64,000 nucleotides of DNA from Nannobrachium achirus. Taxonomy: Eukaryota > Chordata > Actinopteri > Myctophiformes > Myctophidae. Position numbers and translations under genes: made by a program. The stretch's first letter is position 1. Each line of letters opens with the position of its first letter. Location: assembly GCA_963921795.1 (NCBI GenBank), contig OY997642.1:61016909-61080908 (forward strand). The letters are read 5' to 3'. This document shows positions 1-35,454 of the stretch, one piece after another. The notes beneath the pieces are model-generated. The model was not told the DNA's origin. It saw only the letters and a list, made by a program, of their open reading frames with translations, and searched no databases.

Positions 1-284
1 CACAATGGAGGTAAAAACCCAATGTGGTCGCACCAGATTATGTCTGTAGGCTGATAAATGCAGTACAACTGGTAGTTCCGACGAAGCGATCTGATTGGTT
101 GATTGGTCGTAATAATAATGTTCTTTTTTTGTTTAGTTCTTTATATCCCAGAGGGATGTTTCAACAACGAAAACACATAACAAAATACCACACAACATAA
201 AGACAATACATACATAGAGTCCTCTTTCCTCCGTATTTTAACATTTTGTGTTTTCCCGTACTTGATCAACCACGTGGCTACCAC
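1..284. other. no gene recognised
   Basis: AT-rich sequence with no splice-framed ORF, RNA gene or repeat that I can name. Confidence 0.5.
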
Positions 285-600
285 GGCTGTGGCTCAGAAG
301 GTGGAGCGGGTTGGCCAATGATCCGTGTGGGTCAGTGGTTCAAATCCAGGCTCCTCCCGTCCACATGTCGAAGTGTCCTTGGGCAAGACACTGAACCCCA
401 CATTGCCTCCAATGAGTCGGTCGGTGCAAGCTTGCAAACATTAGTGTGTGAATGTGGAAAGTGAGGAGGCTGGCATCGACTGTTCGCTGCTTCACCTCCA
501 GAGTATGGACGAATGGACCATTGTAAAGAGCTTTGAGTTTGCAACTTGTTTAGAAAAGCGCATAGAAATGCAATCCATTATTATTATTTTTCATCACAGT
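285..600 (+). repeat. tRNA-derived SINE
   Basis: The head carries an A-box-like GGCTCAGAAGGTGGAGC (about 291-307) and a B box GGTTCAAATCC at 337-347, the internal RNA polymerase III promoter elements of a tRNA. A fish-SINE body follows (GTCCTTGGGCAAGACACTG), then TTGTAAAGAGCTTTGAG, and the end is AAAAGCGCATAGAAATGCAATCC followed by ATT repeats. The tRNA part cannot fold into a complete cloverleaf, so it is not a tRNA gene. Confidence 0.8.
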
Positions 601-619
601 GTCACACAAACAAACGCAT

Positions 620-672
620 CAAAAGTAGCAGATCTGAGGACACATTTCGAGTTTGTAGATCTGCTACTTTTT
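620..672. repeat. short hairpin element, copy 1
   Basis: Member of the family described at 62658-62734. The termini AAAAGTAGCAGATCT and AGATCTGCTACTTTT are perfectly inverted; the centre is degenerate. Confidence 0.75.
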
Positions 673-699
673 CTTTCTTTTTTTATAGTGGAACGTTTT

Positions 700-1002
700 T
701 TTTTTTTTTTACTTAAATAATATGGAAATACTCTGCAGGGTACTTGGTCATTCAATACCTGCTGGAAAGTAACTAAACTTGTACATTTAATCAACTACTG
801 CACTTACTGTACATATAGGCCAGGCCTAGAATTTCATCACTTTAGGGGCAAGGCCACTTGGCCTTTGGGGTTCTACATTTTTTTTAGGGCAGAAAGGCCA
901 AATGCCAGGGCAGGAAGGCCATCAAATAAAACAGGTCGCAGTTTCTATCAAAACCTCCACCGGCTGTCAGTCTGTCAGTCTGTCTGCCAGTCAGCACAAG
1001 CC
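700..1002. repeat. dispersed repeat A, copy 1, and start of repeat B
   Basis: Bases 720-900 (from GGAAATACTCTGCAGGGTAC) recur at 4305-4455, followed by a CCACTTGGCCTTTGGGGTTCT block. From about 955 the sequence CCACCGGCTGTCAGTCTGTC begins repeat B, which recurs at 5840-6220 and 18990-19400 and here is split by the LINE at 1003-2551. Confidence 0.7.
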
Positions 1003-2551
1003 ACCGATTTCATAGTTGTGGAAGACAGACTCTCGAACGCTCTGGCAGAGCTAACACCGTACTATGAAGAGAACCACCTACGTGCAAATCCATCTAAGAC
1101 ACAGGTGTGTGCCTTCCACCTGAGAAACCGTGAAGCCAAGCGCCAACTGAAGGTCAACTGGTCAGGAACCCCCCTTGAACACTGTGAGCACCCAGTCTCT
1201 ACCTACAGGGTAACCCTGGACAGATGTCTCTCTTTTAAGACACACATTGAGAAGACCAAGTGTAAAGTAAGTGCGAGGAACAACATCATCCGTAAGCTCA
1301 CTGGCACAACCTGGGGTGCCAACCCACAGACTCTGAAGTCAACCGCACAAGCTCTCTGCTACTCAGCTGCTGAGTATGCATGCCCAGTACGGGAACGATC
1401 TGCCCATGCCAAGAAGTTGGATCCCGCCCTCAATGCTAGCTGCCGCCTTATCACAGGCTGCCTGAAATCTATACCAACAGACCGTCTGTACATCCTGGCA
1501 GCCATAGCCTCGCCAGAGATACGACGAAATACAGCAAGCTAAAAAGAGCGCCAACAGCAGTCTAATGACCAAAGACACCCTCTCTTCGGCCATGTGCCTG
1601 CAAAAAGTCACCTTAAATCCAGGAAAAGCTTCCTGAAGAGCGTCCAGCCCCTCGGAACACAGAGCATCAGCAGTGAAAGAGTCACTCAGTGGGAAGAAAG
1701 ACTAAACAACCTCCCACCAGCAACAACAATGGAGCTAAAGGCGAGCGAGGCACTCCCCCCTGGAGCAGACACCAACTACGCAGTGTGGAAATGCCTTAAA
1801 GTGATCCCTGGCTAATACGACAAATATGCCTTAATACATTGTAATTGTCCTCTATAACTACAATGTAAAATTAAAAACACCTTAAATATTTTATTTCTTC
1901 TAGAAATAGCGAATCTTTCACTCAACAGGGGAAATGCCCGTCGCAAGTTGATGATGTCATAAATGTCATGTGTGATCTATCCCTATGGAATTTATGGCAT
2001 GCATGTGCAAATAAAAACAAACTTATACTTCTTATGGTTAATATGAGCATCAAATCAATATTTCAAATGTGTTTTTGCACATGCATGCCATAAATTCCAT
2101 AAGGATAGATCACACATGACATTTATGACATCATCAACTTGCGACAGGCATTTCCCCTATTGAGTGAAAGATTAGCTATTTCCAGAAGAAATAAAATATT
2201 TAAGGTGTTTTTAATTTTACATTGTAGTTATAGAGGACAATTATAATGTATTAAGGCATATTTGTCGTATTAGCCAGGGATCACTTTAACAGAATAAGAT
2301 CTGGTGTTGGAGGCGCAAAAGACACTCTTGCTAAATGGGGATACTTAAATGACGGGGATGCTGTGTGTGACTGTGACACTGAATAGAAAACCATTCAGCA
2401 CGTCCTGATATGCCCCCTGCTGGAACAGCCCTGCACAGCATCGGACTTGGCAGAGTTTAATGAGAAGGGACAGCAATGTGTTCAGTTGTGGATGAACCAC
2501 ATCTGACCAAGCCTTGTAACTGACTGTCTTGTGGACACGACAAGAAGAAGA
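1003..2551 (+). mobile_element. 5'-truncated non-LTR retrotransposon (RT C-terminal part)
   Basis: An open frame to 1542 encodes the end of a reverse-transcriptase ORF2. Recognisable pieces are HLRANPSKTQVCAFHLR, SFKTHIEKTKCK, LCYSAAEYACPV and CRLITGCL, typical of the post-catalytic part of jockey/I-like LINEs; the clade is not certain. Frame changes and stops break it: the reading resumes at 1594-1795, is interrupted by the fold-back insertion at 1800-2285, and continues after 2290 as NRIRSGVGGAKDTLAKWGY with one further stop. The catalytic FADD region is missing, so the copy is dead. The element lies inside repeat B: GTCAGTCTGTC occurs on both flanks, a plausible target duplication. Confidence 0.8.
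1800..2285. mobile_element. TTAA-targeted fold-back (piggyBac-like) MITE
   Basis: A 486-bp element that is almost wholly an inverted repeat: the left arm starts AGTGATCCCTGGCTAATACG and the right arm ends CGTATTAGCCAGGGATCACT, with arms over 200 bp. It is flanked by TTAA at 1796-1799 and 2286-2289. TTAA target duplication is the hallmark of piggyBac-type transposition. It carries no transposase. Removing it and one TTAA rejoins the surrounding LINE frame exactly (see findings). Confidence 0.88.
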
Positions 2552-2930
2552 GTCAGTCTGTCCGTCACACTTTTGCCCTACTCATTATCTCCGCCACCGC
2601 TGCGCCTATCCATGCCAAGCTTTGCGCACACACTCCTTGGCTGCCAAACCACAACCTCCACCCCTCATTTCTCACATGGCCCGCATCTAGTGCCACCACG
2701 AGGCCGATTCTTGCTAAACACATTTTTGGACACTGCTCCTACAGATTTTGGCCTAAAATCACACAAAGTGGTACACAGTATCTCTAAAGTCATGTCATCA
2801 ACATGGATATGTCCCATGTCCCATATTCCCTCCTGATTGGCTACCATTGCCTTCTAAAGTTTGTGTATGCGGCCTGACAATCACTTATCTCCTGACTAGG
2901 GAGTCTTACTGGGTTTTATTTGTTGACAAA
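2552..2930. repeat. dispersed repeat B, remainder of copy 1
   Basis: From GTCAGTCTGTCCGTCACAC to the end motif GGGAGTCTTACTGG. It aligns by eye with 5840-6220 and 18990-19400: shared blocks CTCCTTGGCTGCCAAACCAC, GGACACTGCTCCTACAGA and GGTACACAGTATCTCTAAAG. The ORF over this region is a repeat artefact. Confidence 0.8.
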
Positions 2931-3301
2931 ATTGTTTCTGTTATGCAACCGGACGCGACGTGACAAACGAACAGACCGTGTAGTCGCAGCAGAGCATGCT
3001 TCCTCCGGCGTCACCCTTGTCCAAATATGGAGGGGAGGCAGCCTGCGCACATCGGTGTTGTCAGGCATGCACGGCAACCGTTTGTGTTGTGAGTGAGGTC
3101 AAACCAGCATGTATAAGATTTGAACATATTTTGGAATTCCACTTCATTCCACAGAGATCGGATCATTCATTGTCCTTATTCAGTTTTATGAGAGAAGAGA
3201 TAAAGGAATAGGGAGTCAGAAAGAGGATAAATAAATTGTCTATTACCAAACAGAACCTTCAACTCTGTCCCCATCACAGTCCATGTGTAGATGCAGATTT
3301 G

Positions 3302-4246
3302 ATGATGAACTGCCATGCCAGGAAGGAGTGTTGTTGCAATCTTAACACATCGAGCCATGAAGGCCTCTATTGCCAAATGCCCATAAATGGACAGATCCCC
3401 TCGGAATCCTCCCAGCAAATCACCAGAATGGTAACCAGCGAGGAACAAGGAGACACAGACGAACCAAGATCTTACAGTCATCAAAGGTTTACCAAGACTT
3501 TAACTCAACCAGGAGAAGTGAACACACATCAACTGACTTATACAGGGAAGAAAACTCACATCTGTAAAGAGTGTGACAAGAGTTTCAGTCATTTAAGTCG
3601 CCTGAAGGTACACCAGCGTATCCACACAGGAGAAAAACCTTTTCACTGTAAAGAATGTGACAAGAGTTACAGTCAGTTAGGCCACTTGAAGGGTCACCAG
3701 CGTATCCACACTGGAGAAAAACCTTTCTGTTGTAAACAGTGTTACAAGGCTTTTGGTCGGTTAGGTAGCCTGAAGACACACCAGCGTATCCACACTGGAG
3801 AAAAACCTTTCTGTTGTAAACAGTGTGACAAGAGTTTCAATAATGTAAGTCTTCTGAAGAGACACCAGCGTATCCACACAGGAGAAAAACCTTTTCACTG
3901 TGAAGAATGTGACAAGAGTTACAGTCAGTTAGCTCACTTGAAGGGTCACCAGCGTATCCACACTGGAGAAAAACCTTTCTGTTGTAAGCAGTGTTGCAAG
4001 GCTTTTAGTCTGTCATATGACCTGAAGGTTCACCAGCGTATCCACACAGGAGAAAAACCTTTTCACTGTAAAGAATGTGACACCAGTTTCAGTCATTTAG
4101 GTAGCCTGAGGAGTCACCTGCGTATCCACACTGGAGAAAAACCTTTCTATTGTAAACAATGTGACAAGAGCTTCAGGCGGTTAGATCACCTGAAGGGTCA
4201 CCAGCGTAGACACACCGAAGAAAAACCTTTCTATTGTAAACAGTGA
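3302..4246 (+). CDS. C2H2 zinc-finger protein, probably truncated
   Basis: From the first ATG the ORF encodes 314 residues. An N-terminal segment of about 85 residues has no domain I recognise (no KRAB, SCAN or BTB). Eight tandem C2H2 fingers follow, with the classic TGEKPF linkers and HQRIH histidine pairs: for example CKECDKSFSHL and CKQCDKSFNNV. These fingers bind DNA, probably in the nucleus. The frame is open back to 3212, so an upstream exon spliced near there could add an N-terminus. The ORF stops at YCKQ-TGA, exactly where the second Cys (TGT) of a ninth finger is expected; the next bases GACAAAGCTTC still resemble DKSF, so the array was longer. Repeat A starts about 60 bp later. It may be a lineage-specific gene or a decaying paralogue. 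Confidence 0.75.
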   Translation: MMNCHARKECCCNLNTSSHEGLYCQMPINGQIPSESSQQITRMVTSEEQGDTDEPRSYSHQRFTKTLTQPGEVNTHQLTYTGKKTHICKECDKSFSHLSRLKVHQRIHTGEKPFHCKECDKSYSQLGHLKGHQRIHTGEKPFCCKQCYKAFGRLGSLKTHQRIHTGEKPFCCKQCDKSFNNVSLLKRHQRIHTGEKPFHCEECDKSYSQLAHLKGHQRIHTGEKPFCCKQCCKAFSLSYDLKVHQRIHTGEKPFHCKECDTSFSHLGSLRSHLRIHTGEKPFYCKQCDKSFRRLDHLKGHQRRHTEEKPFYCKQ

Positions 4247-4564
4247 GACAAAGCTTCTTTGTTTTCCCTTCTTTTTTTTACTGAAGTAAGTATCAACTAC
4301 AATAGGGAAATACTCTGCAGGGTACTTGGTCATTCAATACCTGCTGGAAAATATCTAAACATTTACTCAAGTACTGCACTTACTGTACGTATAGGCCAGG
4401 CATAGAATTTCATCATTTTAGGGGCAAGGCCACTTGGCCTTTGGGGTTCTCCATTTTTGAGCGGTGGTAAACCGCTCCATAGAGTGGCTGTGTGTGTGTC
4501 TGTAGCCACTTATCCTCAGTGTTTTGCCATAGCAATGTGTTTTCCTCAGCGTTTTGCCATAGCA

Positions 4565-4598
<34 letters not shown>

Positions 4599-4640
4599 CC
4601 ATATTACATCACCAATTACATCCTAGACCTAGCCTGGTTT
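4247..4640. repeat. repeat A copy 2 and GT-bearing repeat C
   Basis: Bases 4305-4455 match 720-870. The block from about 4480 contains CCTCAGCGTTTTGCCATAGC twice, then (GT)n at 4569-4594, then ATTACATCACCAATTACATCC. The same order recurs at 5135-5330, 5340-5410, and split across 35315-37270. Confidence 0.7.
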
Positions 4641-5130
4641 CCAGCCTGTTTGTGCTCCGTTCGGCGATTTGTTTTCTCTCTCTGCACTACAGTCTGGGGG
4701 GGATTCATTTGACTCGTATTTCAGGGACAAGTTGTGACGTAGCGAGGACGTTGCTGATTGGGTGTTGTTCCAACGAATCAGAGCAGGGTTAGGGTAGCTA
4801 CGTCATCAGCCAGCCAATACAGACTGGTGTATTCGTCCCGCCCCGCACCACAGACCAATCGGAAGCCGTGGTGGCTGGAAAGCCACGTGGTATTGTTCTC
4901 AGCCAGCCAATACACACGCGAGGAGGGCTTTCCGTGCGGGTTTTGACCAAGGATACACGCTGGTGTGTTTTACAGACATCACCAAAGACCAATCGGAAGC
5001 CATGGCTGTGTGAATCCCGCTTGTATGTCCCACCTCCGCTTGGAGATAGGAGGCTTTCCAGACTGTGATGCGGAGAGACATAAAAAAATCGGGGAACGGA
5101 GCAAACAGGCTGGCTCTAGGCTATCCTAGA
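4641..5130. repeat. dispersed repeat D
   Basis: Contains CAGCCAGCCAATACA twice and GACCAATCGGAAGCC twice, an internal duplication of about 120 bp. The end (GCGGAGAGACATAAAAAAATC, GGAACGGAGCAAACAGGCTGG) recurs at 49806-49860, and the middle at 48660-48750, where a TTAA element splits it. Confidence 0.7.
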
Positions 5131-5200
5131 CCTGTCTGTAACCACTTTTCCTCAGCGTTTTGCCATAGCAATGTGTTTTCCTCAGCGTTTTGCCATAGCA

Positions 5201-5202
<2 letters not shown>

Positions 5203-5279
<77 letters not shown>

Positions 5280-5297
5280 TGTGTGTGTGTGTGTGTA
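5203..5297. repeat. (GT)n microsatellite in repeat C
   Basis: About 95 bp of GT with one GA interruption. Confidence 0.95.
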
Positions 5298-5499
5298 GCC
5301 ATAATACATCACCAATTACATCCTAGACCTATATCCTAGTCTTTTTCCTCAGCGTTTTGCCATAGCAATATGTGTGTGTGTAGCCTGTATTACATCACCA
5401 ATTACCAATTGAAGACGTTATGCAAGCACGACCACCGCTCACTTCACATTGGGTGTGATTTTTTTAGGTCAGAAAGGCCAAATGCCAGGGCCTGTGTTG

Positions 5500-5830
5500 A
5501 TTTTGACCGCAAGTTTTTTTTTTTTTTTAGATTTAGTCACAGTCTTCTGAATACAATTCAGATTTTAATGGACTTAATCTACAGTTGATTTCTTTTTTTT
5601 TTCTAAAATGTATGTTGCCGAGGCTTGCATGGCATCATAACGCCTGATCTTACACTTGGTTGCATGGTGAAAATAGCCAATCTACAAGCTCACAACGCGC
5701 TGTGCAGCAACGCATTGTGAGCTTGGATATAGATCGGCTATTTTCAGAGCATAACACCCAAGCGCAACCAAATATAATATGACGTGTCTTTTCTAGTGGA
5801 TCTCTTCTCCACCTAACATTTTAGTCTAGT
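5500..5830. repeat. relic hAT-like element with hairpin copy 2
   Basis: Sequence around ACTTAATCTACAGTTGATT resembles the complete element at 62444-62972. It surrounds a 77-bp hairpin (5669-5745) with termini GAAAATAGCC and GGCTATTTTC. Confidence 0.65.
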
Positions 5831-6230
5831 TTGTGACCGCCACCGGCTGTCAGTCTGTCAGTCAGTCTGTCATGTCACACTTTTGCCCTACTCATATCTC
5901 CGCCAACATTAGCCCTATCCATGCCAAACTTTACACACACACTCCTTGGCTGCCAAACCACAACCCCCACCCCTTTCTCACATGGCCCTCTTCTAGCTCT
6001 CTTCTAACACATTTTAGGACACTACTCTTACAGATTTTGCCCTAAAATCACGCAAAGCGGTACACAGTATCTCTAAAGTCATGTCATCAACATGGATGTG
6101 TCCAATTTCCCATATTTTTAACAGATTGGCCACCATTGCCTTCTAAAGTTTGTGTATGCGACGTGCCGGTCGTTTATCTCCCGATTAGGGAGTCTTTCTG
6201 GTTTTTATTTGTTGACAAAATTGTCAATAT
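5831..6230. repeat. dispersed repeat B, copy 2
   Basis: Starts CCACCGGCTGTCAGTCTGTC and ends near TTAGGGAGTCTTTCTGG; the same internal blocks as 2552-2930. Confidence 0.8.
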
Positions 6231-6383
6231 ATTTAGTCTCAGTTTTAGTCATCATATAGCTTAGTTTGTTTTTAAAGATCGTCGAGCAAATCAACACTGC
6301 TTCCTAGTAGTGGAAGATGTATACAGATGTAGGCTACTCGAGTATAGATCGTATATTCATTCAGGTTTTACTCTCCCTCGCAG

Positions 6384-31725
<25,342 letters not shown>

Positions 31726-31763
31726 TGTCATGAATGCAGCTGTGTTTCTTGTGTATCTTCTTG

Positions 31764-31769
31764 AATAAA
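31764..31769 (+). terminator. oc90 polyadenylation signal
   Basis: AATAAA 39 bases after the oc90 stop codon. Confidence 0.75.
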
Positions 31770-32300
31770 AAAAATAACTATTATTTCAACGAGGTTTGTA
31801 ATGCATCTTTTCCACACGAAAGCAATAAAGCGTCAGTCAGTTGCAAGTCTTTTTTTATTCGATCGAGTCGATTCTAAAGTTATATTTTTTCTTGTCTTGA
31901 GTCCATGTCGAGTCTCCAGGCTAAGTCCAGAGTACACACCTCTGAGGCATAGGTCCCTTGTTCTTTCAACGCACTTAATGGGAAATTATCACTACCCGAC
32001 GTGTTAATCAGAACATTGATTGGGACATACTGACCTACTGATGGGGCTCAGTAGGTGTGCCGTATAAAGTATAGTTTTGGACCGCGACAGAGTCTTGGGC
32101 CACACAAGGAACCACCAAGGGGGCTAAGGCACAGAGTTGCCGTGACGAGCGCTGCGAAGTCCGCCAGAGCCGACTCAGCCCCATTCGAGTTGCATACCGA
32201 TAGGGACAGAATCAGGTATCATCGTCCCCCCGACCTTAATCAACCCATTGAATGAAGACAATGGCCCTACTGCACCCCTCAGTCGGTCAGTAGAGAGTTT
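31770..32300. other. intergenic, oc90 to kelch genes
   Basis: No gene or family recognised. Confidence 0.4.
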
Positions 32301-32314
32301 AAGTTCGATGATTT

Positions 32315-32319
<5 letters not shown>

Positions 32320-32368
<49 letters not shown>

Positions 32369-32700
32369 CCTTTATTATCCCAAGGGGGAAATTCAGTTGT
32401 CCAGTAGAAGCACAGCAGTATACAGTTATTTACAAAGTTACAGAGACGTAAGAAAAGATAGATAAGAGGGAAAAAAACAAAAAAACAAAAACAAAGACAA
32501 GAGCAGTACAGTACCAATAAAGAGAAGGTGCATCAATAGAGGGGGCGAATAATATATAAGTATATACATAAAGTGTCTTGCAAAAGAGACCATAGCAGTC
32601 AATGCTAGTTAGTGCAAACAAGTATCTCACTGTCATTGTTAAATAAAGCAAAAATACTCAGAAACTACCAACACAACCTAATAGTGCAATGTAAAAAATC
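32320..32700 (-). mobile_element. LINE 3' end with (TATC)n tail
   Basis: On the - strand CCCCCTTGGGATAATAAAGG runs into (TATC)n at 32320-32368, the 3' end and tail of a common fish non-LTR element. No coding part kept. Confidence 0.7.
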
Positions 32701-33000
32701 AGTGCGAAAAAAGAAGAAAACTAGGAAGCGTGTCACCGCAAGACGCACATGGCGACACGTCTATGCAGTAGACGTTGTAGACACTACGTGGAAAGGGAGC
32801 TTCTGGCGTTGTGGAAACGGCAGCGACGGCGGCAGGTTTATATATTGAGTGCTGATCATTTCCGTTTGTCGTCCGCCGTAGTCGTCCATTGCTTAAAGTC
32901 GCTAGTATCTCACCTACTGCATCATTCTATGGTCTGATTACACATGAAAAATTCCCATTCAGTGCATTGATAGCTGTGTCTGTCTCTCTCCCACTCAGAA
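32701..33000. other. intergenic
   Basis: Nothing recognised. Confidence 0.4.
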
Positions 33001-33964
33001 TGCTTCCTTGATCAGGGAAGAAATGTCATTTTGAACTTCAGACAGTACCATCTGTCAACTTAGCCTTGCGTAGCCAGACAAATCTGCCATTGCAAAGAAA
33101 ATGTGAACTTGTGCGAGCCTACTGTTAGTGGTCAAACCAGACAACAGGATACATGCCTACATTTCTCAATAAAGGAGCTGGGGGACCAAATACAACTGTC
33201 ACAATTGACACAAGTGACAATTGTCACTGTATTATCTAATTTAGCTGGGGAGTCCTTGGAAACCCCTCAAGGTCCATAGCCACCACTGGGGGCAGTTCTC
33301 CATTCCTACCCACTGCCATTCCTCGGAGGCAGGTTAGCAGTTTTATTGACCCCACTTTGAAACATGTTTTGATATGCTCATCCGTAGAGATTGGCAGACA
33401 TATATTTTGTTCGCAAAAAGGTTACATAGTGTTGGCTTTAACAACATCAGCGCCAGTCGACTTTCAGGTTGACTATGTCACTATGGACGTCCCTGCCGAT
33501 CGACTTTAATCGACTTTTATATAAAAGCATTGTTTAAGCTTTTATTTGGGTTAATAGACGGAGGGAAACGGTTAGCTTACCTTTAGCTGGTAACAACACG
33601 ACACGTAGACCGTGAAAAAAAAGGATACGATTATGACGTCACTGCTAAACCAGGCCTTCCTGTTTACATTAGCTTCTGCTAGCCGTTAGGCTCAATGCAA
33701 ACCATCCGACCCTTACGCAGCTTCACTAGGTCGGATTTTGATTTGGAAACTTTCTGTGTGGCGTCTGTATACGTTCCGGTGCCCATACCGATGGTGGTTT
33801 TAGACGATCAAGCACATCCATATTTTAAGTTGGCTGTCAAAGGGTTTTAAGAAAATATAAATTTATGTTCACCCAATTAAGTCACTGAAGTGACCCGATA
33901 TGGACAGCTTCAGTCCATATATGGATATCTTATGGGACATCCCCTGATCACATTATGAATATAG

Positions 33965-33972
33965 TATAAAAG
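33965..33972 (+). promoter_or_regulatory. TATA-like box of kelch copy 1
   Basis: TATAAAAG inside TATAGTATAAAAGGAAGGTG, 136 bp before the ATG; the same 20-mer context precedes copy 2. Confidence 0.5.
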
Positions 33973-34107
33973 GAAGGTGAGATAGTTCACTCAAGACTCA
34001 ACCCACATGAGCACATGTTAGAGCGGACGGAAATCTCACTCATCTGAGCATCCACCCACCTCCTGAAGTTATTGTAAACACGTTCTAATCACACAGTGAG
34101 CCGAGAA

Positions 34108-35194
34108 ATGTTGCACTGGACACTTCATCTGAAACATGAAGGAAAATCAAACCAGAGGGCTGTCACAGTGGGGCACAAGGTGTTCTGCTTTGGAGGAGGA
34201 AATAGTCTGAATGTGATTGAAGTTAGCGTCTTCAACACAGTGACTTTATGCTGGACGGCATTGTCCCCAGTGAGCAAAGAAGCTCCCTCCAACCGCATGG
34301 GCTACACAGCTGTACGGGTTGAAGATGCTGTTTACATCTGGGGGGGATGTGACTACCAGAACCCCGGGTGGAAGTGTGAGGGACTGTATGGGGGCGTACT
34401 GCAACTATACATACTGCAAAGTGCTTCATGCATTTAATGTTGACACCCACAGATGGTTCAAACCCATGGTGTCTGGGACTGTTCCGGAAAGGAGGGAGTC
34501 CCACTCAGCCTGCGTCTTGGGGAATTTCATGTATATTCATGGTGGATACCGCCATGGGACTGGAATCACCAATGACACTTATAAGTTGGACACCACCAGA
34601 ATGGTCTGGTCTTTGATTGACACCAGAGGCACTCTACCGCCTGCTTCGTCAAGGCACTCTGCCACAGTCATAGGTGCAAAGATGTTTGTATTTGGAAAAT
34701 TTGGTACAAACAATGATCACTATGGAAAAGAATATTTTTGGATCACTATAATAGACCACTTTGAGTGGAGTGGAATGTTTGACACAGAGACAAACTGCTG
34801 GATGAGGATTCCTGCACAGCTTCCAGAAGGATGCTGCTGTGATTCAGCATTTACCTACAATGGAGAGCTGTACATAGGAGGTGGCAAAGACGACTTCCGT
34901 GATCTGTGGAAATTCAATCCGGGCACCTTCTCCTGGAAGAAGGTTGAATTCAATCCGGACACCTTCTCCTGGAAGAAGGTTAAGCCCAAGGGCAAAAGCG
35001 AGAGTTGTAGCATGTGCTGTTGCATTGTGGGAGATCGCATAATCTTTGTAGGACGTTCAGACCTTCACATCTTAGACTTCAGTCCTAGTATGAAGACTCT
35101 ATGCAAGCTGGCGGTTATTCTGTACGGTCTGGAGCGGTCTGGACTGCCACACAACATCAGGTGGGAACTGGCAGCCATGGAAGGAAAGCCATGA
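34108..35194 (+). pseudogene. KLHDC3-like kelch gene, frameshifted
   Basis: Starts MLHWTLHLKHEG, like KLHDC3 (MLRWTVHLEG). Kelch-type blades are visible (AVYIWGG, FMYIHGGY). The frame shifts at about 34380-34400: the first frame ends at 34437, and the second resumes VLHAFNVDTHRWF and runs to TGA at 35194. The motif KFNPxTFSWKKVE is duplicated in tandem (about 34910-34980), which copy 2 lacks. The end FSPSMKTLCKLAVILYGLE matches the KLHDC3 C-terminus. KLHDC3 is normally multi-exonic; this copy has no introns, so the ancestor was a retrocopy. Confidence 0.82.
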
Positions 35195-35314
35195 AGGAAA
35201 CCAAAACTTAGCTCTGTTGAGGTGCCAACTTGCGCCTGTGGACTACTTGTGCAACATCCTTGTTATTTATATGAGGTCGCACTTGTTGATGGTGACGTCA
35301 CCAATGCTGGTCCC

Positions 35315-35369
35315 TCATTGGCTGTGCGTGTGTCTGTATCCACTTGTTCCTCTGCGTTTTGCCATAGCA

Positions 35370-35454
<85 letters not shown>
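35315..35454. repeat. repeat C, left part, with (GT)n
   Basis: GCGTTTTGCCATAGCAATGTG then (GT)n at 35371-35453. Its right part (GTAGCCTGTATTACATCACC) is at 37165, so the LINE below split it. Confidence 0.8.

Larger units (their letters stand above)
33001..35200. repeat. segmental duplication, unit 1
   Basis: Shares blocks in the same order with 40530-42735: TTGATCAGGGAAGA, GGTCAAACCAGACAACAGGAT, CATTTCTCAATAAAGGAG, CATAGTGTTGGCTTTAA, TATAGTATAAAAGGAAGGTG and the kelch coding sequence. Confidence 0.85.

Noticed and set aside
285..360. Possible tRNA gene from A and B box matches
   Set aside because: No complete cloverleaf; it is followed by a SINE body and tail.
2531..2836. 101-codon ORF
   Set aside because: Lies wholly in dispersed repeat B, whose other copies have different frames.
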